Shown in pieces: positions 1-6,783 of a DNA stretch of 16,048 nt. The notes below the pieces were generated by a model. The model was not told the DNA's origin, did no database searches, and saw nothing but the letters and a program-made list of their open reading frames with translations. This DNA is from Candidatus Altarchaeales archaeon. GTDB taxonomy: Archaea > Altiarchaeota > Altiarchaeia > IMC4 > QMZM01. Where the stretch lies: positions 1 through 16,048 of the forward strand of contig QMZM01000016.1 of the NCBI GenBank assembly GCA_003663175.1, given 5' to 3'. A program made the translations under genes and the position numbers. Each line of letters starts with the position of its first letter. Position 1 is the stretch's first letter.

Positions 1-103
1 CAAGTAAGATATGCAATAGATAATTTTTTTACTGTATTATAAAGTTGGGTTCACATGGTAAGGTTCTGAATAAACGTTTTTGGGTTTGTTGTAATGCGTT
101 CTA

Positions 104-120
104 TGGGTTCGTAGAACCCA
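104..120. repeat. Perfect 7-bp hairpin, 3-nt loop
   Basis: TGGGTTC (104-110), loop GTA, GAACCCA (114-120) is a perfect inverted repeat. The T-arm-like GGGTTC is not a tRNA T-arm, because the loop has only three bases. It is the first of four hairpins in about 110 bp. The role is unknown; it could be a remnant mobile-element end or a REP-like unit. Confidence 0.7.
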
Positions 121-133
121 CAAATATCCGTTG

Positions 134-179
134 CGACACGACAGACCTTCGGTCTGGCGTGTGTCGGAGCTTTGCTCCG
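134..179. repeat. Two adjoining GC-rich hairpins
   Basis: The first hairpin has an inner stem CAGACC (142-147), loop TTC, GGTCTG (151-156), and an outer stem CGACAC (134-139) with GTGTCG (161-166), separated by small mismatches. The second is CGGAGC (165-170), loop TTT, GCTCCG (174-179), and shares two bases with the first. Three-base loops recur in all these hairpins. The composition differs from the rest of the window. They could be part of a structured RNA, the 3' UTR of the ATPase transcript, or the subterminal palindromes of a lost insertion sequence. I see no transposase here. Confidence 0.65.
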
Positions 180-188
180 CCACATGAT

Positions 189-211
189 CAACCTTTCTGA
201 AGGTTGTTTTT
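189..211 (+). terminator. Stem-loop followed by T-run
   Basis: CAACCTT (189-195), loop TCTG, AAGGTTG (200-206) is followed directly by TTTTT (207-211). On the plus strand it has the form of an intrinsic terminator and could end a transcript entering from the left. Archaeal termination depends mainly on the T-run, so the stem need not matter. Read on the minus strand it lies 15 bases after the ATPase stop codon and could be a 3' UTR structure. Confidence 0.4.
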
Positions 212-225
212 CATGAGATATATTT

Positions 226-1500
226 TCATATTAACCACTTCCACAAGGGCAGAACCTTTATCTTTTTTCCCTTCTCCTCAATAGTATATTCCTCATCCCA
301 AGTTAATACTAGAAGGTCTTTGCATTTTAAATCCCTGCTCGCTTTTAGCAATGCTTTTATCTCTCTCTTCCTTGTATCAAAATCCTCTAAAGAATAACAA
401 ACTTGGATTAGTTGTTTAACATTCAGACCTTCTTTTATTACAAAGTCTACCTCTCTTTGTTGATAATCCCTCCAATAAAATATACTAGAAATCTCTCCTT
501 TACTTTCCTTTCTCTTCAATTCTAAGAAAACAGCATTTTCCATCAATCTTCCCAAATCTTTCTCAAACCTTGTTGATATAGAATAGTTTATCAATCCCAA
601 ATCATTCAAATAAATTTTTGGTATAGAGAGCAGACTCTCTCTTTCCGAGAAACTGAATTTTTTAAGGAAAAAACAGAACATGGAGTCCTGTAAAGCATAG
701 GAATATTTGTACAAAACTTTTTTACTTACTTTTATATCTCTTGACTTTAAAATGTTAAAAATTCTGTTTATGGAAAATTCCTTGGCGAAAGAGGGGAGCA
801 TGAAGGTAATAATCATCTTGACCAAATAGGGATGTTTTATTCTAAATCTCTCAACCACATCTCTGAACACAACTAAATCTAGGTAGTCTCTAAAAAAAAT
901 TTTCTTATTTATTTCGGTCAGAACCACATCTGGAAAACCACCATCCTTTAAATAAATCCTCAACAAATTTTTTATTTTACTTTCCGTTCTGCTCGAGATT
1001 TTATCTGTATCGATCTCCTTTAAAGCAATTATCTCTTTAAAAGAGAGTGGTAGGACTAAAACGGAAATGCTTCTCCCTCTCAGCTGTGTTGCAATTTCTC
1101 TGCTCAATAATCTTGATGAAGAACCCGTGATAAAGATAAAATACCTTTTCTTTTCAAATAGCGTGTAGACAAAGGTTTTCCAGTTTTCAAATGCTTGAAT
1201 TTCATCAAGAAAAACAAATCTCGGCTCCTTCCCATAAAGTTCGTGATGATAAGAAATAACTTTTATTAATTCCCCTCGTTCCATAGCCTTAACATATTCA
1301 TCCTCAAAATTTATGAAAAGAAAATCTTCATCCCTCAGATTTTTTGTTTTTATTAAATTGAAAATCGAATAGGTCTTTCCAGCCCTTCTAGGCCCTATAA
1401 CACTTATTATAAAATTTTTGAGAATTGGAAATTCTATGAGTCTTTCCTTTACTTCTAGTTCCTTGATTTCTTCCTTTTTATCAAGCAAGTATTCTCTCAT
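226..1500 (-). CDS. AAA+ ATPase with DUF4143 nuclease-like C-terminus
   Basis: This is a 424-residue ATP-binding protein of the AAA_14/DUF4143 type, common in archaea and often present in several copies. The Walker A motif GPRRAGKT is at residues 36-43, Walker B FVFLDE at 95-100, a sensor-like TGSSSR at about 125-130, and an LRGR arginine motif at 140-143. The C-terminal third carries E-(x)n-YWR...EVDFVI...QVCY, the degenerate PD-(D/E)XK-like signature of the DUF4143 family. The usual lysine is not obvious (QVCY instead), so cleavage is uncertain. The biological role of this family is poorly defined; toxin-like and mobile-element functions have been suggested. It stands alone on the minus strand beside the hairpin cluster, and its base composition looks slightly more AT-rich than the housekeeping genes. 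The start at 1500 is supported by a TATA box 26 bases upstream, implying a leaderless mRNA. Confidence 0.85.
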   Translation of the reverse strand: MREYLLDKKEEIKELEVKERLIEFPILKNFIISVIGPRRAGKTYSIFNLIKTKNLRDEDFLFINFEDEYVKAMERGELIKVISYHHELYGKEPRFVFLDEIQAFENWKTFVYTLFEKKRYFIFITGSSSRLLSREIATQLRGRSISVLVLPLSFKEIIALKEIDTDKISSRTESKIKNLLRIYLKDGGFPDVVLTEINKKIFFRDYLDLVVFRDVVERFRIKHPYLVKMIITFMLPSFAKEFSINRIFNILKSRDIKVSKKVLYKYSYALQDSMFCFFLKKFSFSERESLLSIPKIYLNDLGLINYSISTRFEKDLGRLMENAVFLELKRKESKGEISSIFYWRDYQQREVDFVIKEGLNVKQLIQVCYSLEDFDTRKREIKALLKASRDLKCKDLLVLTWDEEYTIEEKGKKIKVLPLWKWLI

Positions 1501-1520
1501 GTATATTATATGGGAAAATA

Positions 1521-1530
1521 TTATATAAAA
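1521..1530 (-). promoter_or_regulatory. TATA box of the ATPase gene
   Basis: Read on the minus strand this is TTTTATATAA, a good archaeal TATA element. Its centre is about 26 bases before the A of the start codon, the spacing expected if transcription starts at the ATG. No Shine-Dalgarno sequence precedes the gene, in agreement with a leaderless transcript. Confidence 0.55.
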
Positions 1531-1644
1531 AATTTATCCCTATAGGAAACAAAACTGTAAAGTTTACGATTTCACAGACCAGATTATGAGATTATAGATA
1601 TCTGTAACGACTCTATCAATAACAACACATTCTTTGTTTGATGG

Positions 1645-3948
1645 TCATTTTCTATCCCTTATAAGCCTCCTATACTGCAGCATCTTTTTCCTCTCTTCTT
1701 TGTCATAGATGCCATTTCCATAGTATTCTGCCAACTTCCTTATCGTTTCCCTCAACTCAACCATTAGAAATGTAGATTTTTTCTTAAATTCTTTCCTAAG
1801 ATATGACCATGGTTTGGCCTGCAGAACCTTGGCAATCAATATCTCCTCCTGCAATCTACTTAGTCTTGGCTTTTTGTTCGACAGAAAGTAATGTCTCGCA
1901 ATTTTATATGCAACATCCCTGCAGGTCTCTAATGTCAGGGAACTGAAGGCATATGCAAAGAATCTCTTCCACTGAATTTCACTCATTTCCAATTTCTCAT
2001 CTCTCGTCTTGAACGAACTCAATATTTTTAATGCCAAATCCGTCTCGAGATTGAAGTAGGGATCAACTAGGGAATCTATAAATTTGATTCTGAATTCATC
2101 TTCAACCATATCCAAATATTTCTTACAATTATCGCTTAGTGGTTTGATCACTATGGTCGAGAATTCCCCTGTCACTGGGTTTTCCATTGGAGAGATATGA
2201 ATAATTCTATAGTTATTCCTTAACCAAAAATTCAAAAGTTTGGGAGTTGCACCAAAACTTGCACCGACCCAGTCATAGCCATTATCCCTCAATTCATTCT
2301 CTAAGAATTTCAACGCCTTACTTCCAATTCCCCTTCCGAATAAACTTGGGTGAACTGCTATCCTAACGATCCTCTTTCCCTTGAATCTTCCGAACTCTGG
2401 GATTCGGTAGTGTTTTATTACTCTATCTGGAATTAGATTTCCAGAATATATCCTTCCCAAATACATCTCGTATGCAACCTCTCCAAGAGAACCCTCTTCT
2501 GCCAATTGTATCGAGGCAATTGGGATATTTTTGAATTTCAGAATTCTTATCGAGTGATGTGGTGCATCACATATAACTCCGAAATCATTTGGATTATTCC
2601 TGTAATGTGCATTTATGAATATTCCAAATATCTCCTTAAGCAATTTCTCATTTCTGAATAATAAATTCTCAATTTTTACCCTTTCGTATCTTATATCCCC
2701 TAAATTGATCTCAGGATCTATATCCGGAGGTTCGGCATCGAGCAGTAGCACCCGGAACAGGAATTTCTCTATTTCATCGTCCTTGCTATATCTTATCGGC
2801 TCCGTCATCTCATACTCCAAGAAATTAGAGGTCTTTTTCCTCAATTTCTCCAAAAATCTTATCTGAAAAACCCTGCCGCAACCCTCATAACCATGAATTG
2901 TAGTTGAATAAAAAACGATTGGCGAAACCTTCAGCGAAGCCAAAAGCAATTTGATCGGGATCGATGCCGCCTCATCAACTATGAGTAGATCCGCCCTTGA
3001 GAATCTTACCTCATTTGGAGAGAGATACTCGATCCTAATCCTCTCGGAGGTTATCTCATTCTTAGATTTTTCCCTAAATTCCATTCCCAATTTCTTACAT
3101 CCCCTCTTGAAGAATCTAAAGAGCTCCAAAACATTTCTGAGTCTTGGAGATGTCACATTAACATTGAATGTCTCATATTTCTCATTTCTTTCCAAATACT
3201 TAGAAATCGCAGCCAGCATCAGACCAAGAACACTTGATTTTCCTCTTCCACGATGCGAGGTTAGGACAAAGACACCCCTCCTCCTTTTTAGGATATTCGC
3301 ACTCATCGATAGAAAATTTACTTGGTCTGGTGTCAAACAGAGTTTATAAATTTTTCTGTCGAAGATTCTATCTTCCGGAATTTCAATCTTCTCTCTCAAC
3401 ACAGATTTCTTCTTCGGAGTTATTCTCTTTATTATTTCTCCGTTCTCAAAGATAGCAACCCCTCTGCTTTCAAACAACTTTTCCACAAACCATCTATTGA
3501 AATTTCTCCTCGCATCTTCAAATTCATACGGATAAACGACAAATTTTTTATGAAGTAGTGTGATTATATTCTTGAACTTCTCCATCTCCGGTACCAGGAG
3601 CAGGATTATCCCTGGACCTCTAACGATACTGATTAACCTTCCAAAATCATTCGGCAATACTCCAAGTCTCATGTCCATGACAAGTATGTCGAATGTTGTT
3701 CCCAGCAGGTCCTCACTTGCATCATAATGAAAAAATTCGCATTCCATGTCAGTATTCCTCAAAATTTCAACAAATGCGTTTCCATTTAACTCCGATGAAA
3801 CGAAGCAAAGTTTCTTGCCTTTAAATTCCCTTTCTATGGGATTTATGCAAAGTTTGAACATCTCTCTCGCATTGCCCGCCAACACGATCAATCTCCTTTC
3901 CTTGTTTCTCTTAGCATCCAGGATACATTTTTTAACCTCGTCGAGCAT
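1645..3948 (-). CDS. tmcA: tRNA(Met) cytidine acetyltransferase TmcA
   Basis: This is a 767-residue RNA acetyltransferase. It uses acetyl-CoA and ATP to form N4-acetylcytidine (ac4C), classically at C34 of elongator tRNA(Met). In some thermophilic archaea TmcA homologues also modify many rRNA and mRNA sites. The order is an N-terminal TmcA domain (about 1-190), a helicase-like ATPase with Walker A TSHRGRGKS (230-238) and Walker B LLIVDEA (321-327), the family motif STTIHGYEGCGRVF (348-361), and a GNAT domain with the acetyl-CoA motif RIAVHPSLFGRGIGS (529-543). A C-terminal RNA-binding tail follows. The length is usual for the family. The gene is divergent from the ASCH gene, with 65 bp between the starts. 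No Shine-Dalgarno sequence precedes the ATG; an AATTAATT box lies 21-28 bases upstream. Confidence 0.96.
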   Translation of the reverse strand: MLDEVKKCILDAKRNKERRLIVLAGNAREMFKLCINPIEREFKGKKLCFVSSELNGNAFVEILRNTDMECEFFHYDASEDLLGTTFDILVMDMRLGVLPNDFGRLISIVRGPGIILLLVPEMEKFKNIITLLHKKFVVYPYEFEDARRNFNRWFVEKLFESRGVAIFENGEIIKRITPKKKSVLREKIEIPEDRIFDRKIYKLCLTPDQVNFLSMSANILKRRRGVFVLTSHRGRGKSSVLGLMLAAISKYLERNEKYETFNVNVTSPRLRNVLELFRFFKRGCKKLGMEFREKSKNEITSERIRIEYLSPNEVRFSRADLLIVDEAASIPIKLLLASLKVSPIVFYSTTIHGYEGCGRVFQIRFLEKLRKKTSNFLEYEMTEPIRYSKDDEIEKFLFRVLLLDAEPPDIDPEINLGDIRYERVKIENLLFRNEKLLKEIFGIFINAHYRNNPNDFGVICDAPHHSIRILKFKNIPIASIQLAEEGSLGEVAYEMYLGRIYSGNLIPDRVIKHYRIPEFGRFKGKRIVRIAVHPSLFGRGIGSKALKFLENELRDNGYDWVGASFGATPKLLNFWLRNNYRIIHISPMENPVTGEFSTIVIKPLSDNCKKYLDMVEDEFRIKFIDSLVDPYFNLETDLALKILSSFKTRDEKLEMSEIQWKRFFAYAFSSLTLETCRDVAYKIARHYFLSNKKPRLSRLQEEILIAKVLQAKPWSYLRKEFKKKSTFLMVELRETIRKLAEYYGNGIYDKEERKKMLQYRRLIRDRK

Positions 3949-3967
3949 TTTTAACTTAAAAATATTG

Positions 3968-3989
3968 GAATTAATTATGAATTAATTTT
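3968..3989. promoter_or_regulatory. AATTAATT double box in divergent promoter
   Basis: The 65-bp gap between tmcA and the ASCH gene holds AATTAATT (3969-3976), ATG, AATTAATT (3980-3987). Each 8-mer is itself a palindrome, so the element reads almost the same in both directions. It can also be described as an 11-bp near-perfect tandem duplication. Each copy lies at a TATA-like distance from one start codon (about 25 nt from tmcA, about 30 nt from the ASCH gene). It may provide paired or competing promoters, or an operator. The assignment rests on position and sequence only. Confidence 0.4.
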
Positions 3990-4013
3990 AGTTCTTTAGT
4001 TCAAAAAATTGAA

Positions 4014-4346
4014 ATGGTCAAGAGAAAGAGATTAAATTTTAGGAAAAGGTACAAGGATAAAATCCTATCTGGAATGAAAAAAGCAACGATAAGGCTCGGC
4101 AGGGTTAAGAAATACGGGATTGGAGATGTGGTGGATATATATGCCGGAGATGAAAAAATCTCATCCGCAGTAATTTCAAAAATAAGGTATCTCAAATTTA
4201 AGGAACTCACGAGGGAGGATGTGATGAAGGATGGATTTAAGAGCAAATCTGAACTTAAAAGGGCATTAAAGAAAATCTATAAAAAGGAATTCAAATCCGA
4301 TTCTGATTTAACGCAGATAGAGTTTATACTACTTTCAGTATTTTAA
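4014..4346 (+). CDS. ASCH-domain protein, possible ac4C amidohydrolase
   Basis: This is a 110-residue single-domain ASCH protein (a fold related to PUA). The N-terminal motif, residues 9-27, has the pattern F-x2-R-Y-x-D-x-I-L-x-G-x-K-x2-T-I-R, followed by GDVVDIY (37-43) and a C-terminal QIEFILL strand. From memory, E. coli YqfB, an ASCH enzyme that hydrolyses N4-acetylcytidine, has the same motif. Its catalytic Lys21 and Thr24 align with Lys22 and Thr25 here. The third YqfB catalytic residue (Glu74) falls on Gly74, next to Asp73, in an ungapped comparison of the SELKR region, so the triad is not proven. The neighbour across a short divergent promoter is tmcA, the enzyme that makes ac4C. ASCH assignment is firm; the enzymatic role is an inference. 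Other ASCH proteins are thought to bind RNA. Confidence 0.85.
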   Translation: MVKRKRLNFRKRYKDKILSGMKKATIRLGRVKKYGIGDVVDIYAGDEKISSAVISKIRYLKFKELTREDVMKDGFKSKSELKRALKKIYKKEFKSDSDLTQIEFILLSVF

Positions 4347-4355
4347 CTATTATTA

Positions 4356-4370
4356 AAAAAATATATTTAT
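4356..4370 (+). promoter_or_regulatory. TATA region of tbp
   Basis: An A/T-only run (AAAAAATATATTTAT at 4356-4370) starts 46 bases and ends 25-50 bases before the tbp ATG at 4416. Transcription is expected about 25 nt downstream, near 4388-4392. That would leave a leader of about 25 nt containing the GGGGTTGATG stretch that may act as ribosome-binding site. Confidence 0.4.
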
Positions 4371-4415
4371 CCAATAAATATGCAATAAAAATATTTGAAT
4401 GGGGTTGATGAAAAA

Positions 4416-4958
4416 ATGAGGGTTAAGATCGAGAATATTGTTTCTTCCATAACATTGGGTCGGGATATAGATCTCGAGGAATTTGCAAATTCTGTCGATG
4501 GTATCGATAATCCAGAGAGATTTCCCGGGGTGATATTTCGTCTGCAGAAGCCAAAGTTGGCAATGCTGATCTTCAGAACCGGTAAGGTGATATGCAGTGG
4601 TGCAAGGTCGAGAGATGAAATCAATATTGCGGTAAATGAATTGCTGAATAAATTTAGAGAGGCGGGAATTACAATAAGCAGAACACCAGATATTGAGATT
4701 CAGAACATAGTCGCTTCATCGAGCCTTGACTTTAGAGTGAATCTAGATACCCTCGCAATAGAGTGCGAAAATACGGAATATGAGCCAGAACAGTTCCCGG
4801 GATTGATATTCAGGCTCGATAAACCGAGAACTGTGATGCTCGTATTTAGATCCGGAAAGATAATTGTAACTGGAGCAAAGACGCCACAGGATGCCAACAT
4901 GGCAGCGGAGATAACGAGAGACATAATAAGAAAAACCTCTGCAGTAATCGAGGAATAA
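4416..4958 (+). CDS. tbp: TATA-box-binding protein (TBP)
   Basis: This is the archaeal general transcription factor that binds and bends promoter TATA boxes and recruits TFB and RNA polymerase. The 180-residue product has the two imperfect repeats of the TBP saddle. Repeat 1 contains FPGVIFRL (36-43) and LIFRTGK (51-57); repeat 2 contains FPGLIFRL (127-134) and LVFRSGK (142-148). The four DNA-intercalating phenylalanines are visible as F36, F53, F127 and F144. The ATG at 4416 gives the usual length and N-terminus (MRVKIENIVS). An in-frame TTG at 4395 would add seven residues and is less likely. The C-terminal acidic tail found in many archaeal TBPs is only EE. The last codons and the stop are exactly duplicated downstream (see repeat at 4947-4970). 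Confidence 0.97.
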   Translation: MRVKIENIVSSITLGRDIDLEEFANSVDGIDNPERFPGVIFRLQKPKLAMLIFRTGKVICSGARSRDEINIAVNELLNKFREAGITISRTPDIEIQNIVASSSLDFRVNLDTLAIECENTEYEPEQFPGLIFRLDKPRTVMLVFRSGKIIVTGAKTPQDANMAAEITRDIIRKTSAVIEE

Positions 4959-4970
4959 ATCGAGGAATAA
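4947..4970 (+). repeat. 12-bp tandem duplication of the tbp 3' end
   Basis: ATCGAGGAATAA occurs twice in tandem (4947-4958, 4959-4970), without mismatch. The unit encodes Ile-Glu-Glu-stop, the end of tbp, so the duplication leaves a second in-frame copy of the tail and stop just after the first. The lack of divergence suggests a recent slippage event. Confidence 0.9.
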
Positions 4971-5050
4971 CAGCATATCCCAGATAATATCCCAGATAAA
5001 CCCATCACAACTCACGGTTGAGGTATCGAGATGGTATGCTGTTATCCACA
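4967..5050. terminator. Long inverted repeat between convergent tbp and PAC2
   Basis: ATAACAGCATA (4967-4977) pairs perfectly with TATGCTGTTAT (5035-5045), extendable by a G-U and a C-G pair to 13 bp. A second possible stem is CCATC (5002-5006) with GATGG (5030-5034), and an apical hairpin CTCA (5011-5014), loop CGGT, TGAG (5019-5022). The element lies between converging genes, so a bidirectional 3'-end or terminator role is the simplest reading. On the plus strand an ACA triplet (5048-5050) sits two bases after the basal stem, as in H/ACA guide RNAs, but I find no K-turn. A guide RNA is therefore only a possibility. Confidence 0.45.
4976..4999 (+). repeat. Second 12-bp tandem duplication
   Basis: TATCCCAGATAA is present twice in tandem (4976-4987, 4988-4999), with no mismatch. 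It is unrelated in sequence to the neighbouring 12-bp duplication and lies in the 5' arm of the long inverted repeat, making that arm longer than its partner by a 24-base bulge. Confidence 0.9.
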
Positions 5051-5081
5051 TTTCAATTTCTGTCTTGATGGATAGAATTGA

Positions 5082-5849
5082 TCATCTTATATAACTCGGT
5101 CTCTCCTCCATAAATTCTTGTTGTCTCTCGATCGCCTTCTTCTGCTCGGATATGATCTTACTCATTCTACTCATTTGATGCTCGGTTTCCTTTGCCTTCT
5201 CAGCCAATTCCGTCATGTCGATATCTATGTCAAGAATCCTCGTCAAAACCCTCAACACCGCCTCGGCAGATTTGGCATCAATTATCTGCCCGTGGGTTTC
5301 ACCCATCAGGCATACGCCCTCAATATCCCTCTGCATTCCCAAGCCAAGTAATAAGCCAGAGGCGCCAAATATCGCACCCCCTCCCTTAAAGATTATCCCA
5401 TATTTTCTTAATTCCTCCACAAGCCTTCTATTTGTTGCGGCACCAAAAACCCTGGGTCTTTTTGTTATGCCTCCGGTTCCAAAACCTCCCAGGGTAAATA
5501 TTCTCATAACATTAAATTTCTCGGCAATATCTAATGTCTTTTCAGCAAGTTGATATTGACTGTCTGGAGTTATTCCCTGGAAATCGCCAACCAATAGAAT
5601 CAAATCATTCTTTTCACCGATCCAGTAATAAAATTCCATATTCACGAGTTTAACGGTCCCGTCCTCGAGTATGGAGACCTGGGGCGGCAGAAACGGCGAA
5701 TACATCTCTATAAATTTCTTTGCCTTTAATTCATCGAGCATGTGATCTACAGCCAATTTTCCAACCAGACCAATCCCAGGCAATCCCTCGATCAATATGG
5801 GATTCTTGAGCTTTGGCTCCTCTAATATTTTGACAATAACATAGTCCAT
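5082..5849 (-). CDS. PAC2-family proteasome assembly chaperone
   Basis: This 255-residue protein belongs to the PAC2 family, whose archaeal members (PbaA/PbaB type) assist assembly of the 20S proteasome. It has the N-terminal motif ILIEGLPGIGLVGKLA, then MYSPFLPPQVSI, the central FTLGGFGTGG and the GGGAIFGASGLLLGLG segment. The last 50 or so residues are charged and probably helical or coiled coil. The start is set at 5849 (MDYVIVKILEEPK), the usual PAC2 N-terminus. The 49 in-frame residues upstream overlap the divergent radical SAM gene and do not resemble the family. The C-terminus is SYIR, so tyrosine is third from the end, not penultimate as in the HbYX motif that docks into the 20S ring. 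It may therefore be a partner subunit or act differently. Confidence 0.9.
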   Translation of the reverse strand: MDYVIVKILEEPKLKNPILIEGLPGIGLVGKLAVDHMLDELKAKKFIEMYSPFLPPQVSILEDGTVKLVNMEFYYWIGEKNDLILLVGDFQGITPDSQYQLAEKTLDIAEKFNVMRIFTLGGFGTGGITKRPRVFGAATNRRLVEELRKYGIIFKGGGAIFGASGLLLGLGMQRDIEGVCLMGETHGQIIDAKSAEAVLRVLTRILDIDIDMTELAEKAKETEHQMSRMSKIISEQKKAIERQQEFMEERPSYIR

Positions 5850-5880
5850 TTTTAAAATTATTCCAATAAATTTATTTGAA
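5850..5880. promoter_or_regulatory. 31-bp divergent promoter gap
   Basis: Only 31 bases separate the starts of PAC2 (minus) and the radical SAM gene (plus). TTTAAAATTA (5851-5860) lies about 26 nt before the plus-strand ATG. AATAAATTTATT (5865-5876) lies about 22 nt before the minus-strand ATG. Both spacings fit TATA boxes for leaderless transcripts. Each box would then lie at or near the transcription start of the other gene. Confidence 0.45.
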
Positions 5881-6774
5881 ATGAAAGATAAAAAACGATC
5901 AAATCCTCTTAGTAGATACTTCTCGATACTTGAGGGGAATGAAAAGGCAAGGTATCTATTGTGCGAGAATCTCGAGGAGAAAATTTCAATTGCCAATAAA
6001 ATATTAGAAAAATGTCACTTCTGCGAGAGAAGATGTGGTGTGAATAGATTGGAGGGAGAGAAGGGTTACTGTGGTGTTTTAGAATCAAGAATTTCATCGG
6101 AGTTCATTCATTGGGGTGAGGAACCAGAGATAATCCCATCATACACAATATTCTTTGCAGGTTGTACATTTAGATGCGTCTTTTGTCAGAATTGGGATAT
6201 AAGCCAATTTCCATCAAATGGTGTTCATATAAAGCCAGAAACCCTAGCAAATATGATTTCCTCCGCAAGTGCAAGAAATGTAAACTGGGTCGGCGGTGAC
6301 CCGACACCCAATCTGGCTTACATTCTCGAGGTTCTTAATAATTTAGAGAGGAATATCCCTCAGGTATGGAACTCAAATATGTATCTAACTAAGGAATCTA
6401 TGTCCCTCCTGGATGGAGTTATAGATGTCTATCTAACCGATTTCAAGTATGGCAATGACAAATGCGCGGAGAGATTATCCAATGTAAGAAATTATTGTAG
6501 TGTTGTGAAAAGGAATCACAAGATAGCTAAGGAGCAGTGCGAGATGATAATAAGGCACTTGGTAATGCCGAATCACTTAGAGTGTTGCACATTTCCAATC
6601 CTCGAGTGGATTTCGAGAAATTTGGAGAATGTGAGGGTCAATGTAATGGCTCAATACAGACCAGAATACAGAGCAATGGAATTCGAAGACATTAATAGAA
6701 GATTAGACATGAATGAATTCAGAGAGGCAATTGAATTTGCAAGGGAACTGGGTCTGGATTTGGTTAGAGGGTAG
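5881..6774 (+). CDS. Radical SAM protein, PflA/PflX-like
   Basis: This 297-residue radical SAM enzyme resembles pyruvate formate-lyase activating enzyme homologues of the PflX type (COG1313). The cluster-binding motif C-x3-C-x2-C is GCTFRCVFC (C95, C99, C102). The glycine motif VGGDPTP (137-143) replaces the more usual GGEP. Before the core there are four conserved-looking cysteines (C45, C48, C52, C64: CHFCERRC...GYC), typical of this subfamily. The substrate is unknown; no glycyl-radical enzyme is visible in the window. The start ATG follows the 31-bp divergent gap, with no Shine-Dalgarno sequence. The gene converges with the next minus-strand gene, with a 9-bp gap. Confidence 0.88.
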   Translation: MKDKKRSNPLSRYFSILEGNEKARYLLCENLEEKISIANKILEKCHFCERRCGVNRLEGEKGYCGVLESRISSEFIHWGEEPEIIPSYTIFFAGCTFRCVFCQNWDISQFPSNGVHIKPETLANMISSASARNVNWVGGDPTPNLAYILEVLNNLERNIPQVWNSNMYLTKESMSLLDGVIDVYLTDFKYGNDKCAERLSNVRNYCSVVKRNHKIAKEQCEMIIRHLVMPNHLECCTFPILEWISRNLENVRVNVMAQYRPEYRAMEFEDINRRLDMNEFREAIEFARELGLDLVRG

Positions 6775-6783
6775 ATGAAAGAA

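Larger units (their letters stand above)
1..225. other. Non-coding stretch with hairpin cluster
   Basis: No convincing gene is present. The first 42 bases are open in plus frame 1 and end at a TAA (40-42). This could be the tail of an upstream gene, but 13 codons are too few to tell. Bases 43-103 show nothing recognisable. Bases 104-211 hold a series of tight inverted repeats, listed separately, that are visibly richer in G and C than the flanks. The stretch lies just 3' of the minus-strand ATPase gene. Confidence 0.6.

Noticed and set aside
104..120. T-arm of a tRNA (GGGTTC...GAACCC)
   Set aside because: The loop has three bases instead of seven, and no acceptor, D or anticodon arms can be placed around it.
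2615..3985. Plus-strand open frames within tmcA
   Set aside because: They are shadows of the tmcA reading frame, low-complexity Ser/Leu/Phe-rich, and match no family.
4395..4415. TTG start extending TBP by seven residues
   Set aside because: The ATG at 4416 gives the normal TBP N-terminus and length, and the extension resembles no TBP.
4967..5050. Box C/D small RNA
   Set aside because: No paired RUGAUGA and CUGA boxes are found on either strand.
4948..5060. CRISPR-like array from the short repeats
   Set aside because: The repeats are directly tandem, 12 bp long, of two different sequences and without spacers; no cas genes are present.
5850..5996. N-terminal extension of the PAC2 protein on the minus strand
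   Set aside because: It overlaps the divergent radical SAM gene and contains no family sequence; the family N-terminus begins at 5849.
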